58,691 nt of DNA from a cf. Phormidesmis sp. LEGE 11477 (GCF_015207105.1 NZ_JADEXO010000025.1:1-58691), one strand, 5' to 3'. Positions 36,292 to 46,482 are shown, counted from the first letter of the stretch. Numbers and translations: made by a program. The notes: generated by a model from the sequence alone, not told the origin.

Positions 36292-37527
36292 CTAAGAAGT
36301 AGCTAGGGCAACCGTTTTTTGATAGAGCTGATCTAACCTTTCACCAACGACTGTCCAACTAAAGTTCTCATCGACATACTGACGGCCAGAGCGGCCCATT
36401 TGCGTGCGTAAAGCAGGGTCTGCAGCTAGCTTTCTCATGGCAACTGCCATATCTTCGACTGCTTGTTCTGGTGTTTGGGCAGACACTTTGATTCCAGTTT
36501 TCTCACCTACCTGTACAGCCGGACCGCCTAAGTCCAAGCAAATGACGGGCCGCCCAGAAGCCATCGCTTCCACACATACCCAGCCCCCAGAATCATGCAG
36601 ACTAGGATGAACCAAAACGTGACTTTCCCCTAGCCTTTCTAGTGTCTCCTCACGAGGAAGCCTACCCCAGAATTTGATTTGGCCAGCTACACTACTCGCC
36701 TGCGCTATCTGCTTTAGAGACTCTAGCTCGGGACCATCACCGACTATCCAGTATTCCGCATCAGGCAGATTTGCCTCGATAAATGCCTGTACGCCCAGAT
36801 GGAACCCCTTCCAATGCAGCAAACGGCCCATGCTAATAAACCGCACTGGCTGCGATAGAGGTAAGGGGTATTGGTTTAGCGCGGCAATCTCTTCGCCGAG
36901 CAGTCCCACCTCTGGAACAATATCCACGTGTGATGCGCCCATCTTGTATAGTCGCTTCGCGGTATCATCGGTCGTTGATCGCACGACAGTGCTGCGCCGG
37001 GCAGTCAGTTTTACCAATGGATCTCGCTGACCAATATTACGAGAAATATCTCGCGCTATCTCGTAGCTGCGAGCCTTCAGACTGAAGTCTTTCCAAAATT
37101 TAGGCGGTGCGGATTCGCCGCCTCCTACCGATCCCCAAACAAAGGGAATGGGCAACAGCGAGAGTAGGCTTGGAGCAGAGTATTTGACAAACGTGACGTG
37201 GTGAGAAATGTCGAACCCGATTTCTTGATGCAGGCGGCGGGCAACAAGATAAGCCTGAATTTGCCACAAGTAGTAGTGAATCTGCATCGCGCCCGACTGG
37301 CCTAACCGCATACTGTCCTGCCAAAAGGGCAGCGTAAAATAAACAAAGTGAAGATTAGGATTGGGGTTGGCCGCGAGTTCCGCCTCAATGGCTGCTTTGC
37401 TTTCGTCCGGTCGAGTGAGTACCCACACCTGATGGCGCTTGGCAACTTCGCAGGCAACGTTCCAGCCAACGCCACGTTCTGAACCTCGACCTGGTTCGCA
37501 AGAGTAAGCAGATATCAGTACTTTCAT
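36292..37527 (-). CDS. Glycosyltransferase family 4 (GT-B)
   Basis: 411 residues. N-terminal ISAYSCEPGRGSERGVGWN is a glycine-rich loop typical of GT4 proteins; WGSVGGGESAPP follows in the first domain. The donor domain has FISMGRLLHWKGFHLGVQAF and HPSLHDSGGWVCVEAMASGRP, in which the first Glu of the usual EX7E motif is replaced by an Asp-Ser pair (HDSGGWVCVE). Such variants occur in active members. Adds a sugar during repeat-unit assembly; specificity unknown. Confidence 0.87.
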   Translation of the reverse strand: MKVLISAYSCEPGRGSERGVGWNVACEVAKRHQVWVLTRPDESKAAIEAELAANPNPNLHFVYFTLPFWQDSMRLGQSGAMQIHYYLWQIQAYLVARRLHQEIGFDISHHVTFVKYSAPSLLSLLPIPFVWGSVGGGESAPPKFWKDFSLKARSYEIARDISRNIGQRDPLVKLTARRSTVVRSTTDDTAKRLYKMGASHVDIVPEVGLLGEEIAALNQYPLPLSQPVRFISMGRLLHWKGFHLGVQAFIEANLPDAEYWIVGDGPELESLKQIAQASSVAGQIKFWGRLPREETLERLGESHVLVHPSLHDSGGWVCVEAMASGRPVICLDLGGPAVQVGEKTGIKVSAQTPEQAVEDMAVAMRKLAADPALRTQMGRSGRQYVDENFSWTVVGERLDQLYQKTVALATS

Positions 37528-37584
37528 TATCTAGCGTCTACCATTCGATTACCGTTCGATTCGAGTATTAGAAAAGTTCGAGGC

Positions 37585-38841
37585 TTAGGTTTGAGCAAGC
37601 CCAGCAGTATCTTTAGCGGTATCTACTGTCGCTAAGCGATGGCCTTTGTTCGCTTGAATACGCTTAATCACTTCTAGAAACGCACCGACTTCGCAGTTGA
37701 TGTCTTGCTCGCTAAAGACCTGCTTTGAATTCTGGCTGTAGCGCGATCGCGTATCTCCATCTGCCATTGTCAAAATCGACTCTGCTAGCGCCTCAGCGCT
37801 CCCACAGGGATAAACCAGTCCGTTGTAGCGATGGCGCACGGTATCGCTATAGCCCCAGTTGCCACAGCGATCGCTCAAGATAGGCGGTGTGCCTGAGACC
37901 ATAGCCTCTGAGACAACCAGCGGGTGCGGATCAATCCAGGAGGTGACCACGAAGCTATCGAGCGCCGCAAAGTAAAGCGGTACTTTTGACTGATTGACGA
38001 AGCCATAGTTAATCACTTCACCGTTGAGTTCTGCAATCCGTTGATTAATCTCGTTTTCTAGATCACCGCCGCCAAACAAAACGCCTCGCACTCTAGGGTC
38101 GCGCTTATGGGCAAGCACAATACCATCAATAAATTCAAAGGGATTTTTGCGCTCAATGTATTTGCCCATAAAACCATAGAGCAGAGTATTCTCATCCCAG
38201 CAGAGCTCTTGGCGAATCTGCTGAATTTCATTCGGCTGAGCAGCAATGGTTTTTTGAAAGCGATCGCCATCTACAGGATGGCAGCCTCTAACAATCTTGC
38301 GATCGGCTACGCCATAGTGACGTAGATGAACCTCGTTGTGATCCCCACAAGAGAGCCAGTAGTCTGCCAGGTTATTCATCCAAGGATACAAAAAGGCCAT
38401 GGCAATCAGCCGAGCGCGACTGTAGCGCCCATCACTCATCATGCTGGCGTCGTTTTGCATAATCAGAGGAATGCCTCGCAGTTTGCACAGCGCCGCTGTG
38501 ATCCGATAGGAATAGTTGACGAAGCTCTGCATGAAGATGGCATCAAAGTTCTGCGGCTTGACCTGGCTGAGCAGCGCCGGACTGATTACGGTCTTGGTTC
38601 GCTTAGTCGGCACCTTATTAGAGAGATCTTTTAAATATTCATAGCTATAGCCACCTAGCAGATCGACATCCCAAGCCTGGGCTTTCTCACCCAAAAAGCT
38701 ATCGCCGCTACCTTGGTTTTCATCGGAGAGATAAAGCACCTTGAGGGAAAGCCCAGGCTGCTCGCTCAGTTTTCTCCACAGCGGCCCGTGATGCTGAGTC
38801 GGGTGGGTGAAGACGACACCAAGCCTAAACTCTTTATCCAT
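37585..38841 (-). CDS. Glycosyltransferase family 4-like (GT-B)
   Basis: 418 residues. The donor half shows LLYGFMGKYIERKNPFEFIDG and SFVVTSWIDPHPLVVSEAMVSGTPPILS, with DPHPLVVSE in place of the canonical EX7E. The N-terminal half begins LGVVFTHPTQHHGPLW, a pattern seen in glycosyltransferases from capsule loci. The C terminus carries a short Ala/Thr/Asp-rich tail. It begins a second transcription block on the minus strand, 179 nt downstream of the sulfotransferase gene. Acceptor and donor unknown. Confidence 0.83.
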   Translation of the reverse strand: MDKEFRLGVVFTHPTQHHGPLWRKLSEQPGLSLKVLYLSDENQGSGDSFLGEKAQAWDVDLLGGYSYEYLKDLSNKVPTKRTKTVISPALLSQVKPQNFDAIFMQSFVNYSYRITAALCKLRGIPLIMQNDASMMSDGRYSRARLIAMAFLYPWMNNLADYWLSCGDHNEVHLRHYGVADRKIVRGCHPVDGDRFQKTIAAQPNEIQQIRQELCWDENTLLYGFMGKYIERKNPFEFIDGIVLAHKRDPRVRGVLFGGGDLENEINQRIAELNGEVINYGFVNQSKVPLYFAALDSFVVTSWIDPHPLVVSEAMVSGTPPILSDRCGNWGYSDTVRHRYNGLVYPCGSAEALAESILTMADGDTRSRYSQNSKQVFSEQDINCEVGAFLEVIKRIQANKGHRLATVDTAKDTAGLAQT

Positions 38842-39020
38842 AACATTAATTATGACAATACTATTTGATATCTTGATGTTACGACTGAGCCCAAACTCAA
38901 CCGTAAAAAATAGCTGTGCTTAATCGATTGTTTATCTACAGTTGACTATTCAACTTATTATTTAACTCATTATTTACAGAGTATTGCACTACAAAGTGAA
39001 TACGAGTGCTTCTGTCTCTT

Positions 39021-39911
39021 TCACCAGTTTAAGTGTGACTCATAACCCAAATCGATTAGTGTATTCCCCGCTACCGACTTAAAAGCTTGTTTATGAGCAT
39101 CTTTGAAAGACGTCTGCCAAGCGCCAATATTTCCTTTGCCACCTTTTCTAAAGGTGTGAGACTCTTCTGGATTGAGCGCATAGGAGGCAAACTGAGACTT
39201 AATTTGGTTAGCTGATAGATTAATGCCTAAGTAGTCCAGAATCTGTTCTACGAGATACAGCCTTTTTTCTTCAGACCCGCCGCCTCGCTCGCCAACTAGC
39301 TCTTCAAACTTAACCGCGCAGGCGTTATCTTCTCTCACCCAACCCTGCCATCTAGAAAAATCAGTACCGATATCGGGCTGCGACAGATTGGAGGCAAAAG
39401 GACTGCCGACAGGAACGCCTTTAATAGACTTCATTAGCTGTTCGTCAAAGCCAGAAGTCTGCTGATAGATGTCATGCAAGAAGATACGCTCCTCTTTCAT
39501 TACCCAGCGAGCGTGAGAAACAGCGACATCTCGAAGATCGCGGTATATAAATAAGACCTTGCAGTTAAACTCAGCTAGCACTTCTAAAATTTCATCGCAG
39601 TGCATTAGGTGGCTTCTGACGATCGAGCCGCTGGGCGCAGACCCAATCTTCCAGCGGACATGAGATGGGGTATTCATAATGCCGCACAGCGCCTGAACTG
39701 AAACGATATCATCCCACTGCTGCAAACCAGGAATCGAGTATAGGATCTGATACAGCAGATGCGTACCGCTTTTGGGATACGAGTTACAAATGACTAAAGA
39801 TTTGGGCAATTTGCCTTTCAACTGACTTAGCAGCCGTTCTTGCCAGTATTTAGTTGCAAACACTAAGTCTCGCCCCTGGAGACGGACGGTATCTCGAAGT
39901 TGGTAACTCAT
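39021..39911 (-). CDS. PAPS-dependent sulfotransferase
   Basis: 296 residues. The 5'-phosphosulfate loop is NSYPKSGTHLLYQ (43-55) with Lys47, and the 3'-phosphate-binding block is LFIYRDLRDVAVSHARW (120-136) with Arg124 and Ser132. The C-terminal FRKGGKGNIGAW closely matches the RKGxxGxWK motif of canonical Sulfotransfer_1 enzymes. It transfers sulfate from PAPS to a hydroxyl, here presumably on a sugar of the exopolysaccharide. No signal peptide, so sulfation would happen in the cytosol on lipid-linked units or precursors. Best preserved of the three sulfotransferases. Confidence 0.9.
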   Translation of the reverse strand: MSYQLRDTVRLQGRDLVFATKYWQERLLSQLKGKLPKSLVICNSYPKSGTHLLYQILYSIPGLQQWDDIVSVQALCGIMNTPSHVRWKIGSAPSGSIVRSHLMHCDEILEVLAEFNCKVLFIYRDLRDVAVSHARWVMKEERIFLHDIYQQTSGFDEQLMKSIKGVPVGSPFASNLSQPDIGTDFSRWQGWVREDNACAVKFEELVGERGGGSEEKRLYLVEQILDYLGINLSANQIKSQFASYALNPEESHTFRKGGKGNIGAWQTSFKDAHKQAFKSVAGNTLIDLGYESHLNW

Positions 39912-39993
39912 ATGTTTCTGCTTATAAGTTTGTTTAGAGTAGTTTGTGTATACTAAATCTGTTGTTTTTTCAACTCCGCCAATCTGGCTTTAC

Positions 39994-41127
39994 TCAATCT
40001 TTACACTTTTTGTTTTGAGATAGAACCTGTTCATAAACTTGTGCAACCTGTTCTGCTGTCTTTTCCCAAGTAAAGTTCTTAACTCGTGCTAACCCTTTAT
40101 CCACCAGAATGTTAGCTAGTTCAGGCTGGTTATAGAGCTTCTGAATGGCCTGAGCTATCTCTTCGATACTAGTAGGGTTGACTAATAGAGCCGCCTCTCC
40201 GGCGACTTCTGGCATTGCGTTGATATTAGCCGTAATTACGGGGGTGCCGCAGGCCATTGCCTCTAGAATTGTGAGCCCAAATCCTTCGTATAGGGAAGGA
40301 GCCGTCAGGCAGTCAGCGGCGTTGTATAGCTCGATAAGTTCGGTTTCATTTAGCTTACCAAGGTAGCTTACTTCGTTTTGTAGGTTGCGATCGCCAATAA
40401 ACTGCTTCTGCTCGCCTGTAAAATCGGCTCCCGCCTTCCAAAAGCGTACAGGTACGCCAGCATCTTTGGCAATTTCGACTGCTGATAGAATAGCTGAGAT
40501 GTTCTTCCGAGCGTTGTTTGACCCTATATTCAACAGACAAAACGCTTTGGTATCAGCCTCGTAGTTTTGTCTAACCCGCTGACGGCGATCTAAAGGCAAA
40601 ACAGTAAACTGGCTGCCAACGGCGTTAGGAACAACAGTGATAGATTGAGGGGCGATCGCCAAGTGCTCTACGGTATCCTGCTTCGTGTGACTAGACACCG
40701 CGACGACGTGATCCGCCTGTCGCATGCTCCTTACAGCCTGTTTCCACAGCGTCATACTCAGCCAGGGGAATACAGCGCGGCCCCTGAACGTTTCTGGCTG
40801 GATGAGATTGATCAAGTCATGGCAAGTGACAACATTTGGCTGTTGGTCTTGGCATAGCCAGTTACTAAGATAGCCGTCGCTGTGATCGATGATATGAAAG
40901 ATATCAGCTTTGGTCTGGCGCAAGCGATTGGGATAGCGCCAGTATCGCTCATAATATTTCTGAATGCCGTTGAGCGGCTTGAAGGCGTTGCTATCTGACA
41001 CGGTAGGATGCAACTCAGAGATAGTCCAGCTTGGACGAACGGCCTTTAGACCCGCTATCAGTCCATCAGCATAGACATCCATACTGACTGAAAATCTAGG
41101 CACCCTGCGAAGAATAGCAATATGCAT
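39994..41127 (-). CDS. Glycosyltransferase family 4 (GT-B)
   Basis: 377 residues. Acceptor half with [14 protein letters not shown] and [16 protein letters not shown]; donor half with [17 protein letters not shown] and the EX7E motif in [22 protein letters not shown]. The CHDL block resembles mannosyltransferase-like GT4 enzymes. It is 21 nt from the upstream GT2 gene on the same strand, so the two probably act on the same glycan. Specificity unknown. Confidence 0.9.
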   Translation of the reverse strand: MHIAILRRVPRFSVSMDVYADGLIAGLKAVRPSWTISELHPTVSDSNAFKPLNGIQKYYERYWRYPNRLRQTKADIFHIIDHSDGYLSNWLCQDQQPNVVTCHDLINLIQPETFRGRAVFPWLSMTLWKQAVRSMRQADHVVAVSSHTKQDTVEHLAIAPQSITVVPNAVGSQFTVLPLDRRQRVRQNYEADTKAFCLLNIGSNNARKNISAILSAVEIAKDAGVPVRFWKAGADFTGEQKQFIGDRNLQNEVSYLGKLNETELIELYNAADCLTAPSLYEGFGLTILEAMACGTPVITANINAMPEVAGEAALLVNPTSIEEIAQAIQKLYNQPELANILVDKGLARVKNFTWEKTAEQVAQVYEQVLSQNKKCKD

Positions 41128-41148
41128 GAGGCTTCTTTTTGTTTACTC

Positions 41149-42207
41149 CTAGCTGACCAGGGCGCGCAGTCGATTCAGAGTAGTATCTACCACTTTTGGC
41201 CTCAGATGCGGCGCATACAGCCAGGTGATGCCTAACCGTGCTAAGGGGATAGGCATGAATCCCACCCACAAAAATAAGATGGTGTAGATCCCCCTTTTAG
41301 GTAGATTGTGGCTAGAGAAGTGCCAGACGGCGTAGATTCCCCACCAGACAAGCTGCCGGACGCGATCGCTGCTCACTGGATGCTCCTGGGGCTCTAGCCG
41401 CAAAGAGGCTAGGCGCGACCAGATGCGACCGAGCGATCGCCGCTCTAGATCCTCTGGAACCTTTTGGTCAAAGGCTTTCGCCCTTTGTCTCAACAGCGCG
41501 AAGTTCTGCAGGTCGTGCTTGACGAAGCGGCGGAACCGACTACCGGAAACAGCAGTTAGTGCCCACTGATTACTATCGTGAACCCGGTATGCACCAATCT
41601 CTTCATCAATGCTAGCTAGCTTTCCTGCATAGAATGGCGTGGAGACCATCAGATAGTCGTCAGCAGTCATTTTGTACTCGTCAGGAATGGGGAAGAGCGG
41701 CTCTAGCGTTTTGCGAAGGTAAGCGTTACCACTCATCGGTGAGCTAACGTAGCTACTAGTCTGTAGTAGCTGTCGCCACACTTCGTCAGTGGCTAGGCTC
41801 ATTCCTGCAGAAGGGATAGAGTAGCCTAGCGGTTCATCTTTCCCATCGACTACTCGAAGCCGAAAGTGTACTTTTCCCACCCCTTCTTGGAAAGCTGCTA
41901 CGATCTTTTGAATAGCATCAGGCAGTAAGTAGTCGTCAGCATCTAGGAATAGAACAATATCGCCGCTGCTTGCTTTAAACCCTGTGTTTAGAGCAGCAGC
42001 TTGCTTACCGTTTTCTTGGAAGATAGCCTGAATGCGATCGCCAAAATCAGCAATCACCTGACTCGATCCATCTGTAGATCCATCATCGACAACAATCACC
42101 TCTACACGCTCGTATGCTTGATTGAGCACGCTATTAATTGCTTCTGGAAGGAACTGTTCATAATTGTAGTTATTAATAATGACGCTGACGGAGGGGGGTA
42201 TAACCAT
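41149..42207 (-). CDS. Glycosyltransferase family 2 (GT-A)
   Basis: 352 residues from ATG 42207; a GTG one codon earlier is also possible. GT-A fold: VSVIINNYNYEQFLPEAINSVL start, VIVVDDGSTDGSS nucleotide loop, and the metal-binding DxD in LFLDADDYLL (about 91-100). The inverting transferase uses a nucleotide sugar. A C-terminal hydrophobic stretch (FSSHNLPKRGIYTILFLWVGFMPIPLARLG in part) may tether it to the membrane. It is the first gene of a minus-strand run into the GT4 and sulfotransferase genes. Confidence 0.88.
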   Translation of the reverse strand: MVIPPSVSVIINNYNYEQFLPEAINSVLNQAYERVEVIVVDDGSTDGSSQVIADFGDRIQAIFQENGKQAAALNTGFKASSGDIVLFLDADDYLLPDAIQKIVAAFQEGVGKVHFRLRVVDGKDEPLGYSIPSAGMSLATDEVWRQLLQTSSYVSSPMSGNAYLRKTLEPLFPIPDEYKMTADDYLMVSTPFYAGKLASIDEEIGAYRVHDSNQWALTAVSGSRFRRFVKHDLQNFALLRQRAKAFDQKVPEDLERRSLGRIWSRLASLRLEPQEHPVSSDRVRQLVWWGIYAVWHFSSHNLPKRGIYTILFLWVGFMPIPLARLGITWLYAPHLRPKVVDTTLNRLRALVS

Positions 42208-42210
42208 CAC

Positions 42211-42732
42211 TTCCTTTACCTTATATGTTGCGGCGGTTTAAGTAAGGTAATCCATCTTACCGAATGCCATACTCTGCAATGCCATCTTCTATAAGCTATT
42301 TGTTAGGAAGTCTGATAGCAAGAAGAGCTGCTGAAGGAAGAACTCATAGAGCACTTACCTTATACAAAGAGTAATTTAGTCTGATGTTCAAGCGTATCTT
42401 CGGTAGCGGTTTGAGCTACCTCTATTTTCCTAACTTACAAGGATGACTTACAATAAAAAGATTCTGTAAAGTTGTAGGCTTTGAGCACAAGAATAGATGG
42501 CGATTTGTCCTTGAATTCATCCCTAAAGAGACCTTATCAGGACCTTATCAGATAAGAGCCTTGCTGAAGTTTCTACAGGTTTGACCCTTACACACTTGAT
42601 CTCTTAGATATACTTCTGAAAGCAGTAGCAAGAGAGAACATATAAGAAACCTGTTATATTTTAGCTTGAATATTGCTAGCCAGTACATCGGTGATCGAGT
42701 AGAGCCGTTTTTGAAAGATTTAGGACAAACAA
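42211..42732. other. Divergent intergenic region with short tandem duplication
   Basis: 522 A+T-rich bases between the GT2 gene and the plus-strand sulfotransferase. It contains GACCTTATCAG twice in tandem (42530-42540, 42541-42551), the second copy running into the palindrome CTTATCAGATAAG. No gene recognised. Promoters for both divergent genes are expected. Confidence 0.5.
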
Positions 42733-43557
42733 ATGAATCTCAAGAATTTTTCTCAAGAATTACAGAGCTACCTATCGAGGAACAAAGTAAGAAATCGGCC
42801 AATGACTCTAGCGCTTCTATCCCTTCCCTATAAGATGTATAGAAAGAAAATAACTGATGGAGATGTGATATACGGATTTAGAATGTATGATAGGCCCCTT
42901 GTGATTAGCTACTCAAGGAGCGGAATGAATTGGCTGAGATACTCAGCAGAATATCTAACGGGACACCCTACGCCTGGCCACCAAAGGCTACTCAAGTCTG
43001 GCGATGGTGAGTTTCTATTTGATCGAGCGCACAAAGGCTTTATGCAGATCGACAAATACGAAAAGGTGCTCTTGCTCGTACGTAACTACAAAGAGTGTCT
43101 TGTGAGACACCTATCAGAGGAATGGAAAGCTGCCTCTACTGTTACAGATTTTCTTGAAGGTAAGTCTGCTCTACAGCCTGCTTATTGGTATATCAAAAAT
43201 CTGCAAGCATATGATAAGTTCCGGGGAGAGAAGGCCTTACTATATTATGAAGACCTAGTCACTCAACCAGCTAGTACGCTTAGCCAGTTTCTAGATTTCA
43301 TGGATTTTAGCCATAAATCGAAGAGCTTAGAGGAATTTAAACAAGACCTTAGCTTCCACAAGCAGCGGTCGATCAGTCTCTACACGGACAATCAGCAGTC
43401 TGTCACTTTGGGTGATGAAGAACAACTTAGGTACCATTCAAAAAAGGCTCTGACACCTGAAGAGAGAAATGAATTTGACCTCTATTATCAGTCTCGCTAT
43501 CCTAAGCTGTACAAGAAGTACTTGGCGCGGTACTCCGAACCGCATGTGACAGCGTAG
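42733..43557 (+). CDS. Sulfotransferase-family protein
   Basis: 274 residues. The 5'-phosphosulfate loop is SYSRSGMNWLR (59-69), with Arg where the canonical Lys stands, and the 3'-phosphate block is LLVRNYKECLVRHLSE (114-129). The order and spacing fit Sulfotransfer_1, and ALLYYEDLVTQPASTL later matches the usual YEDL motif. The Lys-to-Arg change may lower or alter activity. It is the only plus-strand gene in the 33.7-57.9 kb block, probably with its own promoter. Confidence 0.8.
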   Translation: MNLKNFSQELQSYLSRNKVRNRPMTLALLSLPYKMYRKKITDGDVIYGFRMYDRPLVISYSRSGMNWLRYSAEYLTGHPTPGHQRLLKSGDGEFLFDRAHKGFMQIDKYEKVLLLVRNYKECLVRHLSEEWKAASTVTDFLEGKSALQPAYWYIKNLQAYDKFRGEKALLYYEDLVTQPASTLSQFLDFMDFSHKSKSLEEFKQDLSFHKQRSISLYTDNQQSVTLGDEEQLRYHSKKALTPEERNEFDLYYQSRYPKLYKKYLARYSEPHVTA

Positions 43558-43593
43558 AACTTCCCTCCATTCATAGCGCTACAGGCGAACAGG

Positions 43594-43637
43594 ATAAATG
43601 CTGGTGTGGTACAAATTCCTTCCACCTCAACATTTAT
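43594..43637. terminator. Possible bidirectional hairpin between convergent sulfotransferase genes
   Basis: ATAAATG (43594-43600) pairs with CATTTAT (43631-43637), with inner complementary GGTG/CACC bases. It lies between the stops at 43557 and 43671. Stem interrupted, so only moderate support. Confidence 0.4.
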
Positions 43638-43670
43638 TTAGTTGGCCAAAAACGTCACTTAATTTTCTTG

Positions 43671-44522
43671 CTAGCTTTTTACCTGCAGCGAACTAAAGCC
43701 AAAATTTGATAGCGCTTCTTCATAAAAATGCTGGTGCCTTTCGCTAAGATTCTTACGTTTATCTGTTTTAGAACTAACTGGTCTAACTTTGGCAATTTCT
43801 TGCTTGCAGTCTGAAGAAACGGTCAGCTCTAAGAAATTGAAGAGTCGATATATATGCTGTTGGGGATCTTTGCATACTTCTTCGTAGCTAGTCTCGAAAT
43901 ATCTTTCTGTCGCTGATTGGGCTTTTCTAGCTGCCGTAACATAGACAGCCCACCGAAGAACTCCGCGTTCCCATAAATCTAGCTTAGGCCATCTCTCTTG
44001 ATAGACTTGGGGTAGGTAAGGAAACCAGAACACCTCTACTTCCTCGTTTAACTCTCTAGAAATCCAGCTATGTCCCAGCATAGAATTGCTGACATCTCTT
44101 CCATCTCTAATAATGTGGATAAAACTGCCATCAGGAAAGTAAGTTGCTAGAGCACCGGCTATCAAGCTGTGACCGGGTGTCTTCTCAAGCAAGCGCTGTT
44201 CTGGTTTAATCCCACTGAGCCTAGTAAGCGTCTTCTCTAGCTGCGGTAGATTGTAAGAAAGAGAATCTGGGAACTTTACCATGTTCCACATATGACGACG
44301 GACGATAGGCTTTTCCGAGAAGCTACAGACCTCGGTTGCCGCCGCCAGGATGTCAGTCAGCATAGTAGTGCCAGAACGGCTGCTGCCAATTATAAATATT
44401 GGACTTTTTAGTCTGGTTCGAATTGGCCAAGGTATGCTTCTTCTGACGTGGGCCTTGAATAGAGCCTTCCTAAATCCATAGCCCTTTTTGAGTTGTTCAA
44501 AACTCTTAGGAGTAGACAACAT
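43671..44522 (-). CDS. Sulfotransferase (Sulfotransfer_3-like)
   Basis: 283 residues. FIIGSSRSGTTMLTDIL (43-59) is the P-loop-like PAPS site, and FIHIIRDGRDVSNSMLGH (134-151) the 3'-phosphate site with Arg139 and Ser147. LLEKTPGHSL between them is typical of the Sulfotransfer_3 branch, distinct from the other two sulfotransferases of the locus. Likely sulfates a sugar of the same glycan. The preceding GT2 gene ends 59 nt upstream on the same strand. Confidence 0.87.
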   Translation of the reverse strand: MLSTPKSFEQLKKGYGFRKALFKAHVRRSIPWPIRTRLKSPIFIIGSSRSGTTMLTDILAAATEVCSFSEKPIVRRHMWNMVKFPDSLSYNLPQLEKTLTRLSGIKPEQRLLEKTPGHSLIAGALATYFPDGSFIHIIRDGRDVSNSMLGHSWISRELNEEVEVFWFPYLPQVYQERWPKLDLWERGVLRWAVYVTAARKAQSATERYFETSYEEVCKDPQQHIYRLFNFLELTVSSDCKQEIAKVRPVSSKTDKRKNLSERHQHFYEEALSNFGFSSLQVKS

Positions 44523-44581
44523 ACAACTTTTTCTCCTCTAGCGACACGACTATCTATGTATAGTTCTTAAACAAAAAATGA

Positions 44582-45589
44582 TCACACTGAGAGCGGCGTT
44601 TCAAGCACTCGCCGAATCTTCTTTCTAAATCTCTTCACTGATACGACTAATAGCTCTAATTTTTTGAAACCAAATATCTTCTGAGCAAGGCTATAGAGGA
44701 AAGTCCTTTCTGAGCCCTGCGCCTGAAAACTTGGCGAAAGCGATAGTGCTTTTTCTAGGAACTGGTCGTAGAGTGCTGAATCAATAGGCAAATACTTTCT
44801 AGCGATAACGAAATAAGACTGTGCTAGAGCATCTTTATAGGCATCCGATAGCGCTTCTTCTTTCTTTAAGCGAGCTTCGTACTTTTCAAGAATCTTCAGG
44901 TGATTTGACAGATATTTTTGTTGAGAACTCGACGAGACAGTGACATTCCCATAACGCCGATAGATAGAATCACAGCCTGACTGGTAGCGAACTTTTACCC
45001 CGCCCATAACTACAGCCAAGAAAAAGTCTCGATCTTGTCCAACGCTAAGCGATTCATCCCAGCCTCCCGAGGCTTCGACAGCCGAACGCCGAAACAGAAG
45101 GCAAGCCGGCGAGACCCACCATCCAGATAGTAAAGACCATAGAATATCGGGCTGACTATCAGAGACCTTTATGCTATCCAACTCGATCGTTCCATCATCA
45201 TGGTGATATTGATGTCGCCAATCCCCATAGACAGCATCCACGCTCGTAAAGTCTAAAAACTCTACTTGCTTCTCTATCTTCTTAGGCAGTAGGTAATCAT
45301 CAGCGTCAAGAAATTGAATATACTGTCCTTTGGATAAAGCAAAGCCTCTATTTCTAGAGTAGTTTCCACCTCTGTTGGGCCCAGTTTCAAAGAGGATACG
45401 TTGGTCTGCTTTCCTCGAAGAAGAACTATTGTAGCTTTTTAAGATGTCTAATGAACTATCAGTAGAGCCGTCGTCAATTACAATAATTTCGATTGGCTGA
45501 TAGCTTTGAGCTAAGCAGCTATCGATGGCTTCATTTAGCCAGCGTTCGGCGTTGTAGCACGGTATGATAACGGAAACGAGTTTATTCAT
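44582..45589 (-). CDS. Glycosyltransferase family 2 (GT-A)
   Basis: 335 residues. LVSVIIPCYNAERWLNEAID start, IIVIDDGSTDSSLDIL nucleotide loop and IQFLDADDYLLP with the DxD pair. The segment WDESLSVGQDRDFFLAVV carries the ED/D catalytic-base region of GT2 enzymes. The C terminus is basic (KRFRKKIRR). It lies 2 nt after the preceding GT2 gene, part of a tight run 47617 to 44582 that must be cotranscribed. Confidence 0.9.
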   Translation of the reverse strand: MNKLVSVIIPCYNAERWLNEAIDSCLAQSYQPIEIIVIDDGSTDSSLDILKSYNSSSSRKADQRILFETGPNRGGNYSRNRGFALSKGQYIQFLDADDYLLPKKIEKQVEFLDFTSVDAVYGDWRHQYHHDDGTIELDSIKVSDSQPDILWSLLSGWWVSPACLLFRRSAVEASGGWDESLSVGQDRDFFLAVVMGGVKVRYQSGCDSIYRRYGNVTVSSSSQQKYLSNHLKILEKYEARLKKEEALSDAYKDALAQSYFVIARKYLPIDSALYDQFLEKALSLSPSFQAQGSERTFLYSLAQKIFGFKKLELLVVSVKRFRKKIRRVLETPLSV

Positions 45590-45591
45590 AT

Positions 45592-46482
45592 CTATCGAAA
45601 GCTCAGCTGAAATTTTTTCCAGGCCCTTGTATACCTTAGAACGATATGTATGCGGATTAAACCAATCTTATAGCCAATACTACAAATCTCTCCATTACGA
45701 AGAACTGATCTTGCGTAACCTAGGTAAGGCTTGGCATCCTTTAGAAAATCTGTAAAGGCAGAGAGTAATTTTCTTTCTGACACATCCGTCGCGTTCTGAC
45801 CTTCCACTACACGAACAACTTTAGTTTTGAGCGCCTTGACACTGTGACGCGCCGGATGAGTGATGCAGACATTAGAAGCATACACCTGTTGATATCCCGC
45901 CGTGTAGACTCGCTTTCCCCAATCGCGATCACCTCCCGACTTAAGATCGGCATCAAATAATCCGACTTTCTCAAATACCTCTCGAAAGGTAAAAGCGTTA
46001 GCAGTCGCACCATAGTGTTCTATCTCAACGTAGTGCTTTTGGTTTAGAAAAGTAAGGCTATCATAGAGTTCAGCAGTCGTTGGTCGTTCAGGATTCCTAA
46101 ATGAAAAGTTGATACGTCCGGCAACTAACCCACAGTTATTTGTTTCTAACAGCTTTTTAGCACCATTCTCTATCCAATCAGGAGCGGGCACACAGTCAGA
46201 ATCTGTAAAACCGATGATGTCACCCCTAGCAACTGACAAGCCGTGATTGCGAGCTGCATATGAACCGGGCTTAGATTCAAAGGCATACTTTACACAGTCA
46301 AACTGAGACACTAGAGATTTAATGTCGTCTTCTGAACGGTTGTCAACGATAATGACTTCAAACAAATCATGAGGATAGGTTTGAGTGCTGAGCGCTTCGA
46401 GACATTTGATCAACCGAGCAGCATCATTATATACAGGAATAACAATAGAGACGAATCTATAGCTTTTGCTGCTTTTTCTCAT
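45592..46482 (-). CDS. Glycosyltransferase family 2 (GT-A)
   Basis: 296 residues. VSIVIPVYNDAARLIKCLEAL start, EVIIVDNRSEDDI loop, and GFTDSDCVPAPDWIENG, where TDSDC carries the metal-binding DxD. The motif GGDRDWGKRV is the catalytic region. This variant of GT2 is typical of capsule and O-antigen loci. One nucleotide separates it from the six-hairpin-type gene upstream and two from the GT2 gene downstream. Confidence 0.9.
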   Translation of the reverse strand: MRKSSKSYRFVSIVIPVYNDAARLIKCLEALSTQTYPHDLFEVIIVDNRSEDDIKSLVSQFDCVKYAFESKPGSYAARNHGLSVARGDIIGFTDSDCVPAPDWIENGAKKLLETNNCGLVAGRINFSFRNPERPTTAELYDSLTFLNQKHYVEIEHYGATANAFTFREVFEKVGLFDADLKSGGDRDWGKRVYTAGYQQVYASNVCITHPARHSVKALKTKVVRVVEGQNATDVSERKLLSAFTDFLKDAKPYLGYARSVLRNGEICSIGYKIGLIRIHIVLRYTRAWKKFQLSFR

